NCBI RefSeq assembly: GCF_900128475.1
Contig: NZ_LT635837.1
Coordinates: 355,615-419,614 of the forward strand
Length of the DNA stretch: 64,000 nt
Direction of reading: 5' to 3'
DNA from: Mediterranea massiliensis
Lineage (GTDB): Bacteria > Bacteroidota > Bacteroidia > Bacteroidales > Bacteroidaceae
Numbering within the stretch: position 1 is the stretch's first letter; each line of letters starts with the position of its first letter. A program made the translations under genes and the position numbers. Positions 34,412-44,857 of the stretch are shown here, one piece after another. Below the pieces are notes generated by a model. The model was not told where the DNA came from. It searched no databases and worked only from the letters and a program-made list of their open reading frames with translations.

Positions 34412-35821
34412 TCAGAAACAGCTGCTGCCGTCAAAACAATGCGTACAAAGCTTGCACTTGGGCAGGCCGATGCTCTCGACCAGCGTCTCCAGCGTATTGA
34501 AACGCAAGGAAGTGAAGCCAAAACGCTCGCGCATGATTTCGACCATACGGTTGTATTCGGGCGAACCGGTCGTAGCATATTTCTCAAGATTCTTGTTTTC
34601 GTCGCCTTCCAGTTCCTTGATGATGCGGCGTGTAATCAGTTCAAGCGGACTCTTGGATGCCGTAAACCCAATGAACGGACAAGAGTAGATGAGCGGCGGA
34701 CAAGCTATGCGGATGTGCACTTCCTTGGCACCATACTCATAGAGCACCTTGACATTGTCGCGGAGCTGTGTACCACGTACGATGGAATCGTCGCAGAAGA
34801 GAAGGCGCTTGCCCTGAAGCATCGCACGATTGGGGATAAGCTTCATCTTGGCTACAAGATTACGCATCTCCTGCCGACTGGGAGTGAAGCTGCGCGGCCA
34901 GGTCGGAGTATACTTGGCAATGGCACGATGATAGGGAATGCCCTTGCCTTCGGCATAACCCAAAGCCATACCTACACCCGAATCAGGAATGCCACAAGCA
35001 CAATCTACTTCAGACGAGTCGGTCTGCCCCATTTTCAAACCGCTGGTGAATCGGACCTCTTCGACATTGCGTCCTTCGTAACACGACGTAGGGAAACCAT
35101 AATAAACCCACAGGAACGAACAAATCTGCATCTTCTCTTCCGGCTTACGCATCTGCTCGATACCTTCGGCCCGCAAACGAACGATTTCGCCCGGCCCCAG
35201 ATAGCGCTCCACTTCGTAGTCGAGGTTGGGAAAACAGCTCGATTCGCTGGTGGCAGCATAGGCACCGTCCTTGCGTCCGATGACAATCGGCGTACGCCCC
35301 CACTTGTCGCGGGCGGCAATGATACCGTCTTCTGTCAGAAGCAACATGGAGCAGGAACCCTTGATGTGCCTGTAGACATTTTCGATACCTTCGACAAAGT
35401 TCTTGCCTTGGATGATGAGCAGGGCTATCAGTTCCGTCTGGTTGGTCTGGCCGGAGCTGAGCTCGGAGAAGTGCATGTTCTGCTTGAGCAAATCGGCCTC
35501 CAGCTCGGCTATGTTTACAATCTTGGCTACTGTCACAATGGCGAAACGCCCCAGGTGGGAGTTCAGGATAATGGGCTGCGCGTCCGTATCGCTGATGATG
35601 CCGATACCCGAATTGCCCTTGAACTTATCCAGCTCGTCTTCGAACTTCGTACGGAAATAGGTGCTTTCCAGATTGTGGATAGAGCGGTTGAAGCTTTGGG
35701 TCGCGCCGTCGTAAGTAGCCATACCACCCCGTTTCGTACCTAAATGTGAATTGTAGTCTGTACCATAAAACAAATCAGTCACACAACTTTCTTTGGCGAC
35801 TGTACCGAAGAAACCTCCCAT
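34412..35821 (-). CDS. Amidophosphoribosyltransferase-like protein with degenerate glutaminase domain
   Basis: A 469-residue PurF paralogue. The C-terminal phosphoribosyltransferase half is well kept: PRPP loop CDDSIVRGTQLRD at 343-355, and cysteines placed like those that bind the 4Fe-4S cluster in Bacillus-type PurF (Cys234, Cys381 and Cys456/459/462). The N-terminal Ntn glutaminase half is not: canonical PurF starts MCGI with Cys nucleophile at position 2, but this begins MGGFFGTV, and the Gln-binding GHVRYPT and HNGNL motifs read GIISDTD and TVAKIVN. It therefore probably cannot use glutamine. It could use ammonia, pair with another glutaminase, or be regulatory. The gene is monocistronic between its own promoter and hairpin. 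Confidence 0.88.
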   Translation of the reverse strand: MGGFFGTVAKESCVTDLFYGTDYNSHLGTKRGGMATYDGATQSFNRSIHNLESTYFRTKFEDELDKFKGNSGIGIISDTDAQPIILNSHLGRFAIVTVAKIVNIAELEADLLKQNMHFSELSSGQTNQTELIALLIIQGKNFVEGIENVYRHIKGSCSMLLLTEDGIIAARDKWGRTPIVIGRKDGAYAATSESSCFPNLDYEVERYLGPGEIVRLRAEGIEQMRKPEEKMQICSFLWVYYGFPTSCYEGRNVEEVRFTSGLKMGQTDSSEVDCACGIPDSGVGMALGYAEGKGIPYHRAIAKYTPTWPRSFTPSRQEMRNLVAKMKLIPNRAMLQGKRLLFCDDSIVRGTQLRDNVKVLYEYGAKEVHIRIACPPLIYSCPFIGFTASKSPLELITRRIIKELEGDENKNLEKYATTGSPEYNRMVEIMRERFGFTSLRFNTLETLVESIGLPKCKLCTHCFDGSSCF

Positions 35822-35874
35822 ATATGTATATTCTTTAATATATTATGTATAGTGTCCGCTTATAAAAACGATTG

Positions 35875-35901
35875 CAAAGGTACAAATAAGTCGGCAGGCA
35901 A
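35875..35901 (-). promoter_or_regulatory. Promoter for the PurF-like gene
   Basis: TACCTTTG (35875-35882) on the minus strand with TTG at 35899-35901 (16-bp spacer, short). It gives a leader of about 50 bases. Confidence 0.5.
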
Positions 35902-35927
35902 CATTCGGAAATGCCCAGTTTTTTTCA

Positions 35928-35965
35928 GCAAAAAACGCCCTGCAAGCATAAAAACTCGCAGAGCG
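35928..35965 (-). terminator. Terminator after the GH97 gene
   Basis: On the minus strand the arms at 35955-35965 and 35936-35946 pair over 11 bp with two G-U wobbles, followed by TTTTTTGC. Confidence 0.88.
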
Positions 35966-36001
35966 CTTACCAACACCTATGAAGCTATCTTCTTACCTTT
36001 T

Positions 36002-38826
<2,825 letters not shown>

Positions 38827-38916
38827 AGCCCATTTTTTCAGATACGGACACGGAAATTTAGAGTATTTAATAGAAAATACCTACCACTTGCGAGTCTATA
38901 TTCGGAAGAAAGTCCG

Positions 38917-38924
38917 TATTTTTG
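38917..38924 (+). promoter_or_regulatory. Possible -7 box for nagA
   Basis: TATTTTTG fits TAnnTTTG, 65 bases before the nagA start. The -33 element is unclear. An inverted pair (CAGATACGGAC near 38837 and GTCCGTA/TATCTG at 38912-38930) flanks it. Confidence 0.4.
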
Positions 38925-38989
38925 TATCTGAATAATCTTTGTTACAACAATGACTGAAAAGAAAACAATATAACTAACCACTAAATCCT

Positions 38990-40153
38990 ATGCTGACTCA
39001 ACTCATCAATGCCCGCATCCTCACCCCACAGGGGTGGCTGAAGGATGGTTCCGTCCTGATCCGCGACGGAAAGATTCTGGAAGTAACTAACTGCGACCTG
39101 GCCGTTATCGGCGCTACGCTCATCGACGTCAAAGGCATGTACGTACTGCCTGGCGGCATCGAGATACACGCGCATGGCGGCGGCGGACGCGACTTCATGG
39201 AGTGTACTGAGGACGCATTCCGCCAGGCGGTAGCAACGCACATGAAATATGGTACGACGAGCATCTTCCCCACGATGTCGTCGTCGACTGTCCCCATGAT
39301 CGAGCAAGCAGCCGAAACCTGTACGAAGTTGATGGCCGAGCCCGACAGCCCCATCATGGGCCTGCACCTCGAAGGCCATTACTTCAACCCGGCCATGGCA
39401 GGCGGACAACTCCCCGAAAACATCAAGAACCCCGACCCCAACGAATACATCCCGCTGGTAGAACGCTGGTCGTGCATCAAGCGCTGGGACGCCGCTCCCG
39501 AACTGCCGGGTGCCATCCAGTTCGGCAAGTACATCGCCGGAAAAGGCATCCTGGCCTCTGTGGGACACACACAGGCCGAGTTTGAAGACATCCTGGCCGC
39601 CTACGAAGCCGGATATACCCACGCCACGCACTTCTACAACGCCATGCCGGGCTTCCACAAGCGCCGCGAATACAAGTACGAAGGCACCGTGGAGAGCATC
39701 TACCTGCTGGACGACATGACGGTGGAAGTCGTAGCCGACGGCATCCACGTGCCGCCCACCATCCTGCGACTGGTCTACAAGATAAAAGGTGTGGAGCGCA
39801 CATGCCTCATCACCGACGCCCTGGCCTGCGCCGCCAGCGACAGCAAGGAGGCCTTTGACCCCCGCGTCATCATCGAAGACGGTGTCTGCAAACTGGCCGA
39901 CCGCTCGGCACTGGCCGGAAGTATCGCCACGATGGACCGCCTGATCCGCACCGTGGTACAGAAAGCCGACATACCGCTGGCCGACGCCTCGCGCATGGTA
40001 TCCGAGACACCTGCCAAGATCATGGGCATATACGACCGCAAGGGCTCGCTGCAGAAAGGCAAGGACGCCGATATCATGGTGATGGACGAGAACCTGAACG
40101 TTCGCGCCGTATGGGCCATGGGCAAGCTTGTTCCCGACACCTATACCATCTGA
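38990..40153 (+). CDS. nagA: N-acetylglucosamine-6-phosphate deacetylase
   Basis: A 387-residue amidohydrolase-superfamily enzyme that deacetylates GlcNAc-6-phosphate. Metal and substrate motifs are in order: EIHAHGGGGRDFME near 57, GLHLEGHYFNP near 123, SVGHTQAEFEDIL near 188, THATHFYNAMPGFHKR near 210, LITDALACAASDS near 270 (catalytic Asp). The C-terminal strand GSLQKGKDADIMVMD is typical. The length matches NagA. It lies 33 bases before a NagB/PIG-L fusion, forming an amino-sugar operon. Confidence 0.95.
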   Translation: MLTQLINARILTPQGWLKDGSVLIRDGKILEVTNCDLAVIGATLIDVKGMYVLPGGIEIHAHGGGGRDFMECTEDAFRQAVATHMKYGTTSIFPTMSSSTVPMIEQAAETCTKLMAEPDSPIMGLHLEGHYFNPAMAGGQLPENIKNPDPNEYIPLVERWSCIKRWDAAPELPGAIQFGKYIAGKGILASVGHTQAEFEDILAAYEAGYTHATHFYNAMPGFHKRREYKYEGTVESIYLLDDMTVEVVADGIHVPPTILRLVYKIKGVERTCLITDALACAASDSKEAFDPRVIIEDGVCKLADRSALAGSIATMDRLIRTVVQKADIPLADASRMVSETPAKIMGIYDRKGSLQKGKDADIMVMDENLNVRAVWAMGKLVPDTYTI

Positions 40154-40186
40154 AATAACGTCATACACTTATAATACAATCAATTT

Positions 40187-42178
40187 ATGAAGACCAATCT
40201 AAGCTCACAAATCACGCTGAACCGAGTATCCCCCCGATACTACCGCCCGGAGAACGCCTTCGAACGCTCCGTACTGACCCGTCTGGAGAAAGTACCCACC
40301 GACATCTACGAGACTCCTGAAGAAGGAGCCGACCAGATAGCCCGCGACATCGCCCAGCTGATACGCGACAAGCAGAAGGCCGGACGCTTCTGTGTACTGG
40401 CCCTGGCAGGCGGCAATTCGCCCCGCAACGTATATGCCCACCTGGTACGCATGCACCAGGAAGAGGGACTGAGCTTCCGCAACGTCGTCGTGTTCAACCT
40501 CTACGAATACTATCCGCTGGCTCCCGATGCCGCCACCAGCAATCTGAATGCCCTGAAGGAGATGCTCCTCGACCATGTGGACATCGACAAGCAGAACGTC
40601 TTCAGCCCCGACGGCACCATCGCCAAGGATACCATCTTCGAATACTGCCGCCTGTACGAACAGCGCATCGAGAGCTTCGGCGGACTGGACGTGGCCCTGC
40701 TGGGCATCGGCCGCGTAGGCAACATCGGCTTCAACGAACCGGGTTCGCGACTGAACTCCACCACCCGCCTCATCCTGCTGGACAGCGACTCGCGCAACGA
40801 TGCGGCCAAGCTGTTCGGTACGATTGACAATACTCCCGTCAGCTCCATCACGATGGGTGTATCGACTATCCTAGGTGCCAAGAAGGTGTACCTCATGGCC
40901 TGGGGCGAGGAAAAGGCAAAGATGGTGAAAGAATGCGTGGAAGGCAACATTACGGACACCATCCCCGCCTCCTACCTGCAGACGCACAACAACGCCCACA
41001 TTGTAATCGACCTCTCGGCCGCCTCCAACCTGACTCGCATCCAGCGTCCCTGGCTGGTGACGTCCTGCGAATGGAACGACAAGCTCATCCGCAGTGCCAT
41101 CGTATGGCTGTGCCAGCTCACGGGCAAACCCATCTTGAAGCTGACCAACAAGGATTACAACGAGAACGGCTTAAGCGAACTGCTGGCTCTCTACGGTTCG
41201 GCCTACAATGTGAACATCAAGATATTCAACGACCTGCAGCACACCATCACGGGATGGCCGGGCGGCAAGCCGAACGCCGACGACACCTACCGTCCCGAAC
41301 GTGCCAAACCTTTCCCGAAGCGCGTCGTGGTATTCTCTCCGCACCCCGATGACGATGTCATCTCCATGGGCGGCACCATCCGCCGCCTGGTAGAGCAAGG
41401 TCATGATGTGCACGTAGCCTACGAAACCAGCGGCAACATTGCCGTGGGCGACGAAGAGGTGGTTCGCTTCCTGCACTTCATCAACGGCTTCAACCAGCTG
41501 TTCAACAACAGTGCCGACCAGGTCATCAACGAGAAGTATGCCGAGATCCGCAAGTTCCTGCGCGAGAAGAAGGACGGCGACATGGATACGCGAGACATAC
41601 TCACTATCAAGGGCCTTATCCGCCGCGGCGAGGCACGTACGGCCTGCACCTACAACAACATCCCGCTGGACCACTGCCACTTCCTGGACCTGCCCTTCTA
41701 CGAGACCGGCAAGATCAAGAAGAACCCCATCAGCGAGGCCGACGTGGAAATCGTACGCAACCTGCTGCGTGAAGTGCAGCCCCATCAGGTATTTGTGGCC
41801 GGCGACCTGGCCGACCCGCACGGCACACACCGCGTCTGCACCGACGCCGTATTCGCCGCCATCGACCTGGAGAAGGAAGAAGGGGCCGAATGGCTGAAGG
41901 ACTGCCGCATCTGGATGTACCGTGGTGCCTGGGCTGAATGGGAAATCGAGAACATCGAGATGGCCGTGCCCATCAGCCCCGAAGAACTGAGAGCCAAACG
42001 AAACTCCATCCTGAAGCACCAGAGCCAGATGGAAAGCGCTCCGTTCTTGGGCAACGACGAACGTCTCTTCTGGCAACGAAGCGAAGACCGCAACCGCGGC
42101 ACAGCCAACCTGTACAACAGCCTGGGTCTGGCCAGCTACGAAGCGATGGAAGCGTTTGTGGAGTATATTCCGCTGTAA
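40187..42178 (+). CDS. Fusion of a NagB-like domain and a PIG-L deacetylase-like domain
   Basis: A 663-residue cytoplasmic protein usually annotated glucosamine-6-phosphate deaminase. Residues 20-300 align with NagB, but active-site motifs are altered: NMDEY reads NLYEY (catalytic Asp replaced by Tyr106), and GNDGHIAFNEP reads GRVGNIGFNEP (Asp to Val177, His to Asn179; Glu184 kept). Residues 375-640 form a PIG-L/LmbE-type domain with intact metal motif SPHPDDD (384-390) and downstream DPHGTHRVCTDAVF. So deaminase activity is doubtful, while a hydrolase acting on an amino-sugar or amide is plausible. It follows nagA by 33 bases. Many Bacteroidales keep a separate short NagB, which would be consistent with a new role. 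Confidence 0.85.
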   Translation: MKTNLSSQITLNRVSPRYYRPENAFERSVLTRLEKVPTDIYETPEEGADQIARDIAQLIRDKQKAGRFCVLALAGGNSPRNVYAHLVRMHQEEGLSFRNVVVFNLYEYYPLAPDAATSNLNALKEMLLDHVDIDKQNVFSPDGTIAKDTIFEYCRLYEQRIESFGGLDVALLGIGRVGNIGFNEPGSRLNSTTRLILLDSDSRNDAAKLFGTIDNTPVSSITMGVSTILGAKKVYLMAWGEEKAKMVKECVEGNITDTIPASYLQTHNNAHIVIDLSAASNLTRIQRPWLVTSCEWNDKLIRSAIVWLCQLTGKPILKLTNKDYNENGLSELLALYGSAYNVNIKIFNDLQHTITGWPGGKPNADDTYRPERAKPFPKRVVVFSPHPDDDVISMGGTIRRLVEQGHDVHVAYETSGNIAVGDEEVVRFLHFINGFNQLFNNSADQVINEKYAEIRKFLREKKDGDMDTRDILTIKGLIRRGEARTACTYNNIPLDHCHFLDLPFYETGKIKKNPISEADVEIVRNLLREVQPHQVFVAGDLADPHGTHRVCTDAVFAAIDLEKEEGAEWLKDCRIWMYRGAWAEWEIENIEMAVPISPEELRAKRNSILKHQSQMESAPFLGNDERLFWQRSEDRNRGTANLYNSLGLASYEAMEAFVEYIPL

Positions 42179-42205
42179 CGCTATCTCCTTATACATCTAT
42201 TATTA

Positions 42206-42235
42206 TTGGAGGGTGTGCTGTGGCACACCCTCCAA
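42206..42235. terminator. Bidirectional terminator between the NagB-like gene and the AraC gene
   Basis: The arms TTGGAGGGTGTGC (42206-42218) and GCACACCCTCCAA (42223-42235) pair perfectly over 13 bp with a TGTG loop. The flanks are AT-rich on both sides without long U tracts. Confidence 0.8.
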
Positions 42236-42245
42236 TGTTATTATA

Positions 42246-43133
42246 TCATCCCTTCTTTGAGTTCCGATATTCCTTAGGAGACATTCCCATAATCTTACTG
42301 AACAGACGCGAAAAGTAAAACATGTCTTCCATCCCCACCTTGTAACAAATCTGATTCACCTTCATATCTGTTTTATCCAGCAATGAGCAAGCATATTGGA
42401 CCTTCAGCAAATTAAAGTAGGCGGACGGACTATGCCCTGTTTTCTGCCTGAACAGCGCCGAAAAGTGTGAAGACGAATATCCCGTATGCAAAGCCATATC
42501 CTGTAAAGACAAGCGTTTCTCCATATTCTCTTTCATATAATGAATGGCCTCCTCCACTACATCCGTTTCATCATGTCTGTTACCATTGGCATTGCGATAC
42601 GGCTGTACATAACGCAAAGAACCCAGGAAATAATGGAAAAGAGAAGATACATACCGCAAATTTTCGTTGCTATAACCAGACTTCAGGATGGTGAACATCT
42701 CTTCGAAAAGTCCGATACGGTCACTGATACGTGAACGGTTCCCAGGCCGTATATCCATGGGAATAGCGGCATCCTTGGCATAATAAACTGCCATATCGCC
42801 TTTAAAGTGTATCCAATAAATAGTCCATGGAGCGGATTCATCGGCTCCATAAGCATGGGGGACTCCAGCCGGAAGAATGAAATACTGATTGGCAACCACC
42901 GGATGGGTATGCCCGCCCAAGCGATACCAGCCTTCACCATCTGTACAATAGATAAAGACATACTGATTGATGGGCACTTTACGTTCCCTGTAATGATGCA
43001 AGGCCCGCGGGAAATAGCCGATATCCGTAATATGAAGCCTGGAAAGCAATGGATCGGCCTCCATAGACTCCACAATCAGTTTGGGAAGCACCAGTAACTG
43101 CTCCCCCTGAAATCCGTCCTTCAATTCAATCAT
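42246..43133 (-). CDS. AraC-family transcriptional regulator
   Basis: A 295-residue regulator. The N-terminal cupin-like sensor (about 40-125, with VPINQYVFIYCTDGEGWYRLGGHTHPV and QYFILPAGVPHAYG) probably binds a sugar. The C-terminal pair of helix-turn-helix motifs (about 190-292: LSLQDMALHTGYSSSHFSALF and VNQICYKVGMEDMFYFSRLF) is typical of AraC/XylS and ends with MSPKEYRNS. It is divergent from the sugar porter at 43292 and likely activates the porter/DUF5107/GH2 genes in response to a sugar. Confidence 0.93.
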   Translation of the reverse strand: MIELKDGFQGEQLLVLPKLIVESMEADPLLSRLHITDIGYFPRALHHYRERKVPINQYVFIYCTDGEGWYRLGGHTHPVVANQYFILPAGVPHAYGADESAPWTIYWIHFKGDMAVYYAKDAAIPMDIRPGNRSRISDRIGLFEEMFTILKSGYSNENLRYVSSLFHYFLGSLRYVQPYRNANGNRHDETDVVEEAIHYMKENMEKRLSLQDMALHTGYSSSHFSALFRQKTGHSPSAYFNLLKVQYACSLLDKTDMKVNQICYKVGMEDMFYFSRLFSKIMGMSPKEYRNSKKG

Positions 43134-43157
43134 ATAGACACGTTTTTAGTCCGGAGG

Positions 43158-43188
43158 CAAACATACACAACAAAAATGGAATGCGCAA
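43158..43188 (-). promoter_or_regulatory. Promoter for the AraC-family gene
   Basis: On the minus strand TTG (43186-43188), a 20-bp spacer, then TATGTTTG (43158-43165). Confidence 0.6.
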
Positions 43189-43253
43189 GTAAAATCGTAA
43201 GATTGTCCATATACAGAATAAGACTTTCTATTTTTCAGTTCGTTGGTAGTTGT

Positions 43254-43261
43254 TACTTTTG
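43254..43261 (+). promoter_or_regulatory. -7 box for the sugar porter gene
   Basis: TACTTTTG, with a TTTTT tract about 20 bp upstream as a possible -33 region; 30 bases before the ATG. Confidence 0.5.
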
Positions 43262-43291
43262 CAGCAGAAAACAAAAAGTTCATCTGATAAC

Positions 43292-44650
43292 ATGAAAACG
43301 TACAACAAAGGATTCATCTACTTCATCTGCCTGGTGTCTGCCATGGGCGGACTGCTGTTCGGTTACGACTGGGTCGTCATCGGCGGTGCCAAGATTTTCT
43401 ACGAACAGTTCTTCGACATTGCTGGTGATCCTGGCATGCAAGGGCTGGCCATGAGCATTGCGTTGGCCGGATGCCTCATCGGAGCCCTGACAGCCGGTAT
43501 GCTGGCCGACAAATTGGGACGCAAGCCGCTGCTTCTGCTTTCGGCCCTCATCTTTGTACTGACAGCCTACGGGACGGGAGCTTTCAGCAATTTTCACCTT
43601 TTCCTATTGGCACGCTTCTGCGGGGGCATTGCCATCGGCATCGCTTCGGGCCTGTCGCCCATGTACATTGCTGAAGTGGCTCCTACACACATTCGCGGCA
43701 AGCTGGTATCACTCAATCAGTTGACCATCGTTATCGGCATTCTGGCCGCCCAGATAGTCAACTGGCTGCTGCTCAGCGACGATACGGCATGGAATGTTGC
43801 CATGGCCTGGCGCTGGATGTTCTGGGCCGCTGCCTTCCCCGCCTTAGCCTTTTTGGTACTGGCAGCATTCATTCCCGAAAGTCCCCGCTGGCTGGCCATG
43901 ACCGGACAACGGGAACGGGCCCTCGAGACGTTGGCCCGTATCGGCGGAAACGACTATGCCCGCAACGAGCTGAACACCTTGCAGACTGATATGCAACGCA
44001 AACAAACTCAGGGCGGCCTCGCGCTGCTCTTCAGCAAGCCCTACCGACGGGTACTGATGCTGGGCATCATCGTGGCCATGTTTCAGCAATGGTGCGGCAC
44101 AAACGTCATCTTCAACTACGCTCAGGAGGTTTTCCAGTCGGCTGGTTACGATGTGGACAATACGTTCATCAACATCGTCGTGACGGGCATCGCCAACTTG
44201 GTCTTCACGTTCGTGGCCATCTATACCGTCGACCGCCTGGGACGCCGCGCACTGATGCTTCTTGGAGCGGGCGGACTGGCCGGCATCTACCTGATACTGG
44301 GCACCTGCTATTACTTCGAGGTAAGCGGCATTTTCATGGTCGTACTGGTAGTAACCGCCATTGCCTGTTATGCCATGACGCTGGGACCTGTCACGTGGGT
44401 ACTGTTGTCCGAAATCTTCCCCAACAAAGTGAGGGGTGTGGCCGTGGCTACCGGTACGTTTACCCTGTGGGTGGCCAGCTTCATCCTGACCTACACCTTC
44501 CCCTTCCTGAACAAAGCACTGGGGACGGCCGGTACTTTCTGGATCTATACAGCCATCTGCGCCGCCGGTCTTGTCTTCTTCCTCTTCCGCATGCCCGAAA
44601 CCAAAGGCAAATCGCTGGAGCAGCTGGAAAAGGAAATGGTAGATGAATGA
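43292..44650 (+). CDS. MFS sugar porter (sugar:H+ symporter)
   Basis: A 452-residue inner-membrane transporter with about twelve helices. Sugar-porter signatures are in place: GGLLFGYDWVVIGGA near residue 20, DKLGRKPLL near 70, FCGGIAIGIASGLSPMYIAEVAP near 108, IPESPRWL near 193, DRLGRRALM near 312, GPVTWVLLSEIFPNKVRG near 370 and PETKGKSLEQLE at the end. Similar proteins carry xylose, arabinose, galactose or glucose. Start 43292 (MKTYNKGF) is chosen over the ATG at 43250 because the latter lies upstream of the -7 box. It is divergent from the AraC regulator and upstream of DUF5107 and GH2 genes, so it imports the sugar they release or sense. Confidence 0.92.
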   Translation: MKTYNKGFIYFICLVSAMGGLLFGYDWVVIGGAKIFYEQFFDIAGDPGMQGLAMSIALAGCLIGALTAGMLADKLGRKPLLLLSALIFVLTAYGTGAFSNFHLFLLARFCGGIAIGIASGLSPMYIAEVAPTHIRGKLVSLNQLTIVIGILAAQIVNWLLLSDDTAWNVAMAWRWMFWAAAFPALAFLVLAAFIPESPRWLAMTGQRERALETLARIGGNDYARNELNTLQTDMQRKQTQGGLALLFSKPYRRVLMLGIIVAMFQQWCGTNVIFNYAQEVFQSAGYDVDNTFINIVVTGIANLVFTFVAIYTVDRLGRRALMLLGAGGLAGIYLILGTCYYFEVSGIFMVVLVVTAIACYAMTLGPVTWVLLSEIFPNKVRGVAVATGTFTLWVASFILTYTFPFLNKALGTAGTFWIYTAICAAGLVFFLFRMPETKGKSLEQLEKEMVDE

Positions 44651-44706
44651 CGAAGGAAACGGCAGAACCAAACCAAAGGTTATTTCCTTGCCATTACTTT
44701 ACAGAC

Positions 44707-44816
44707 TTTAAAGCAATGCTTTAGTCCGATTAAAGCAATGCTTTAAAAGCATTAAAGCGATGCTTTATCCGGAGTAAAGCAACACTTTATTTCCGGTAAA
44801 GAAAAACAAAGCAATA
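44707..44816 (+). repeat. 22-bp-period tandem array C, four units plus a decayed fifth
   Basis: Units start at 44707, 44729, 44751, 44773 and 44795. The core TAAAGCAATGCTTTA (with variants GATG and AACA) is an almost perfect palindrome, so each unit can form a small hairpin; linkers of about 7 bases vary. It lies between the sugar porter and the DUF5107 gene, so it would be within their shared transcript if they form one operon. Confidence 0.92.
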
Positions 44817-44857
44817 TCAATCTGAAAATTAAACACTTAACATATCACCTTCCGCTT

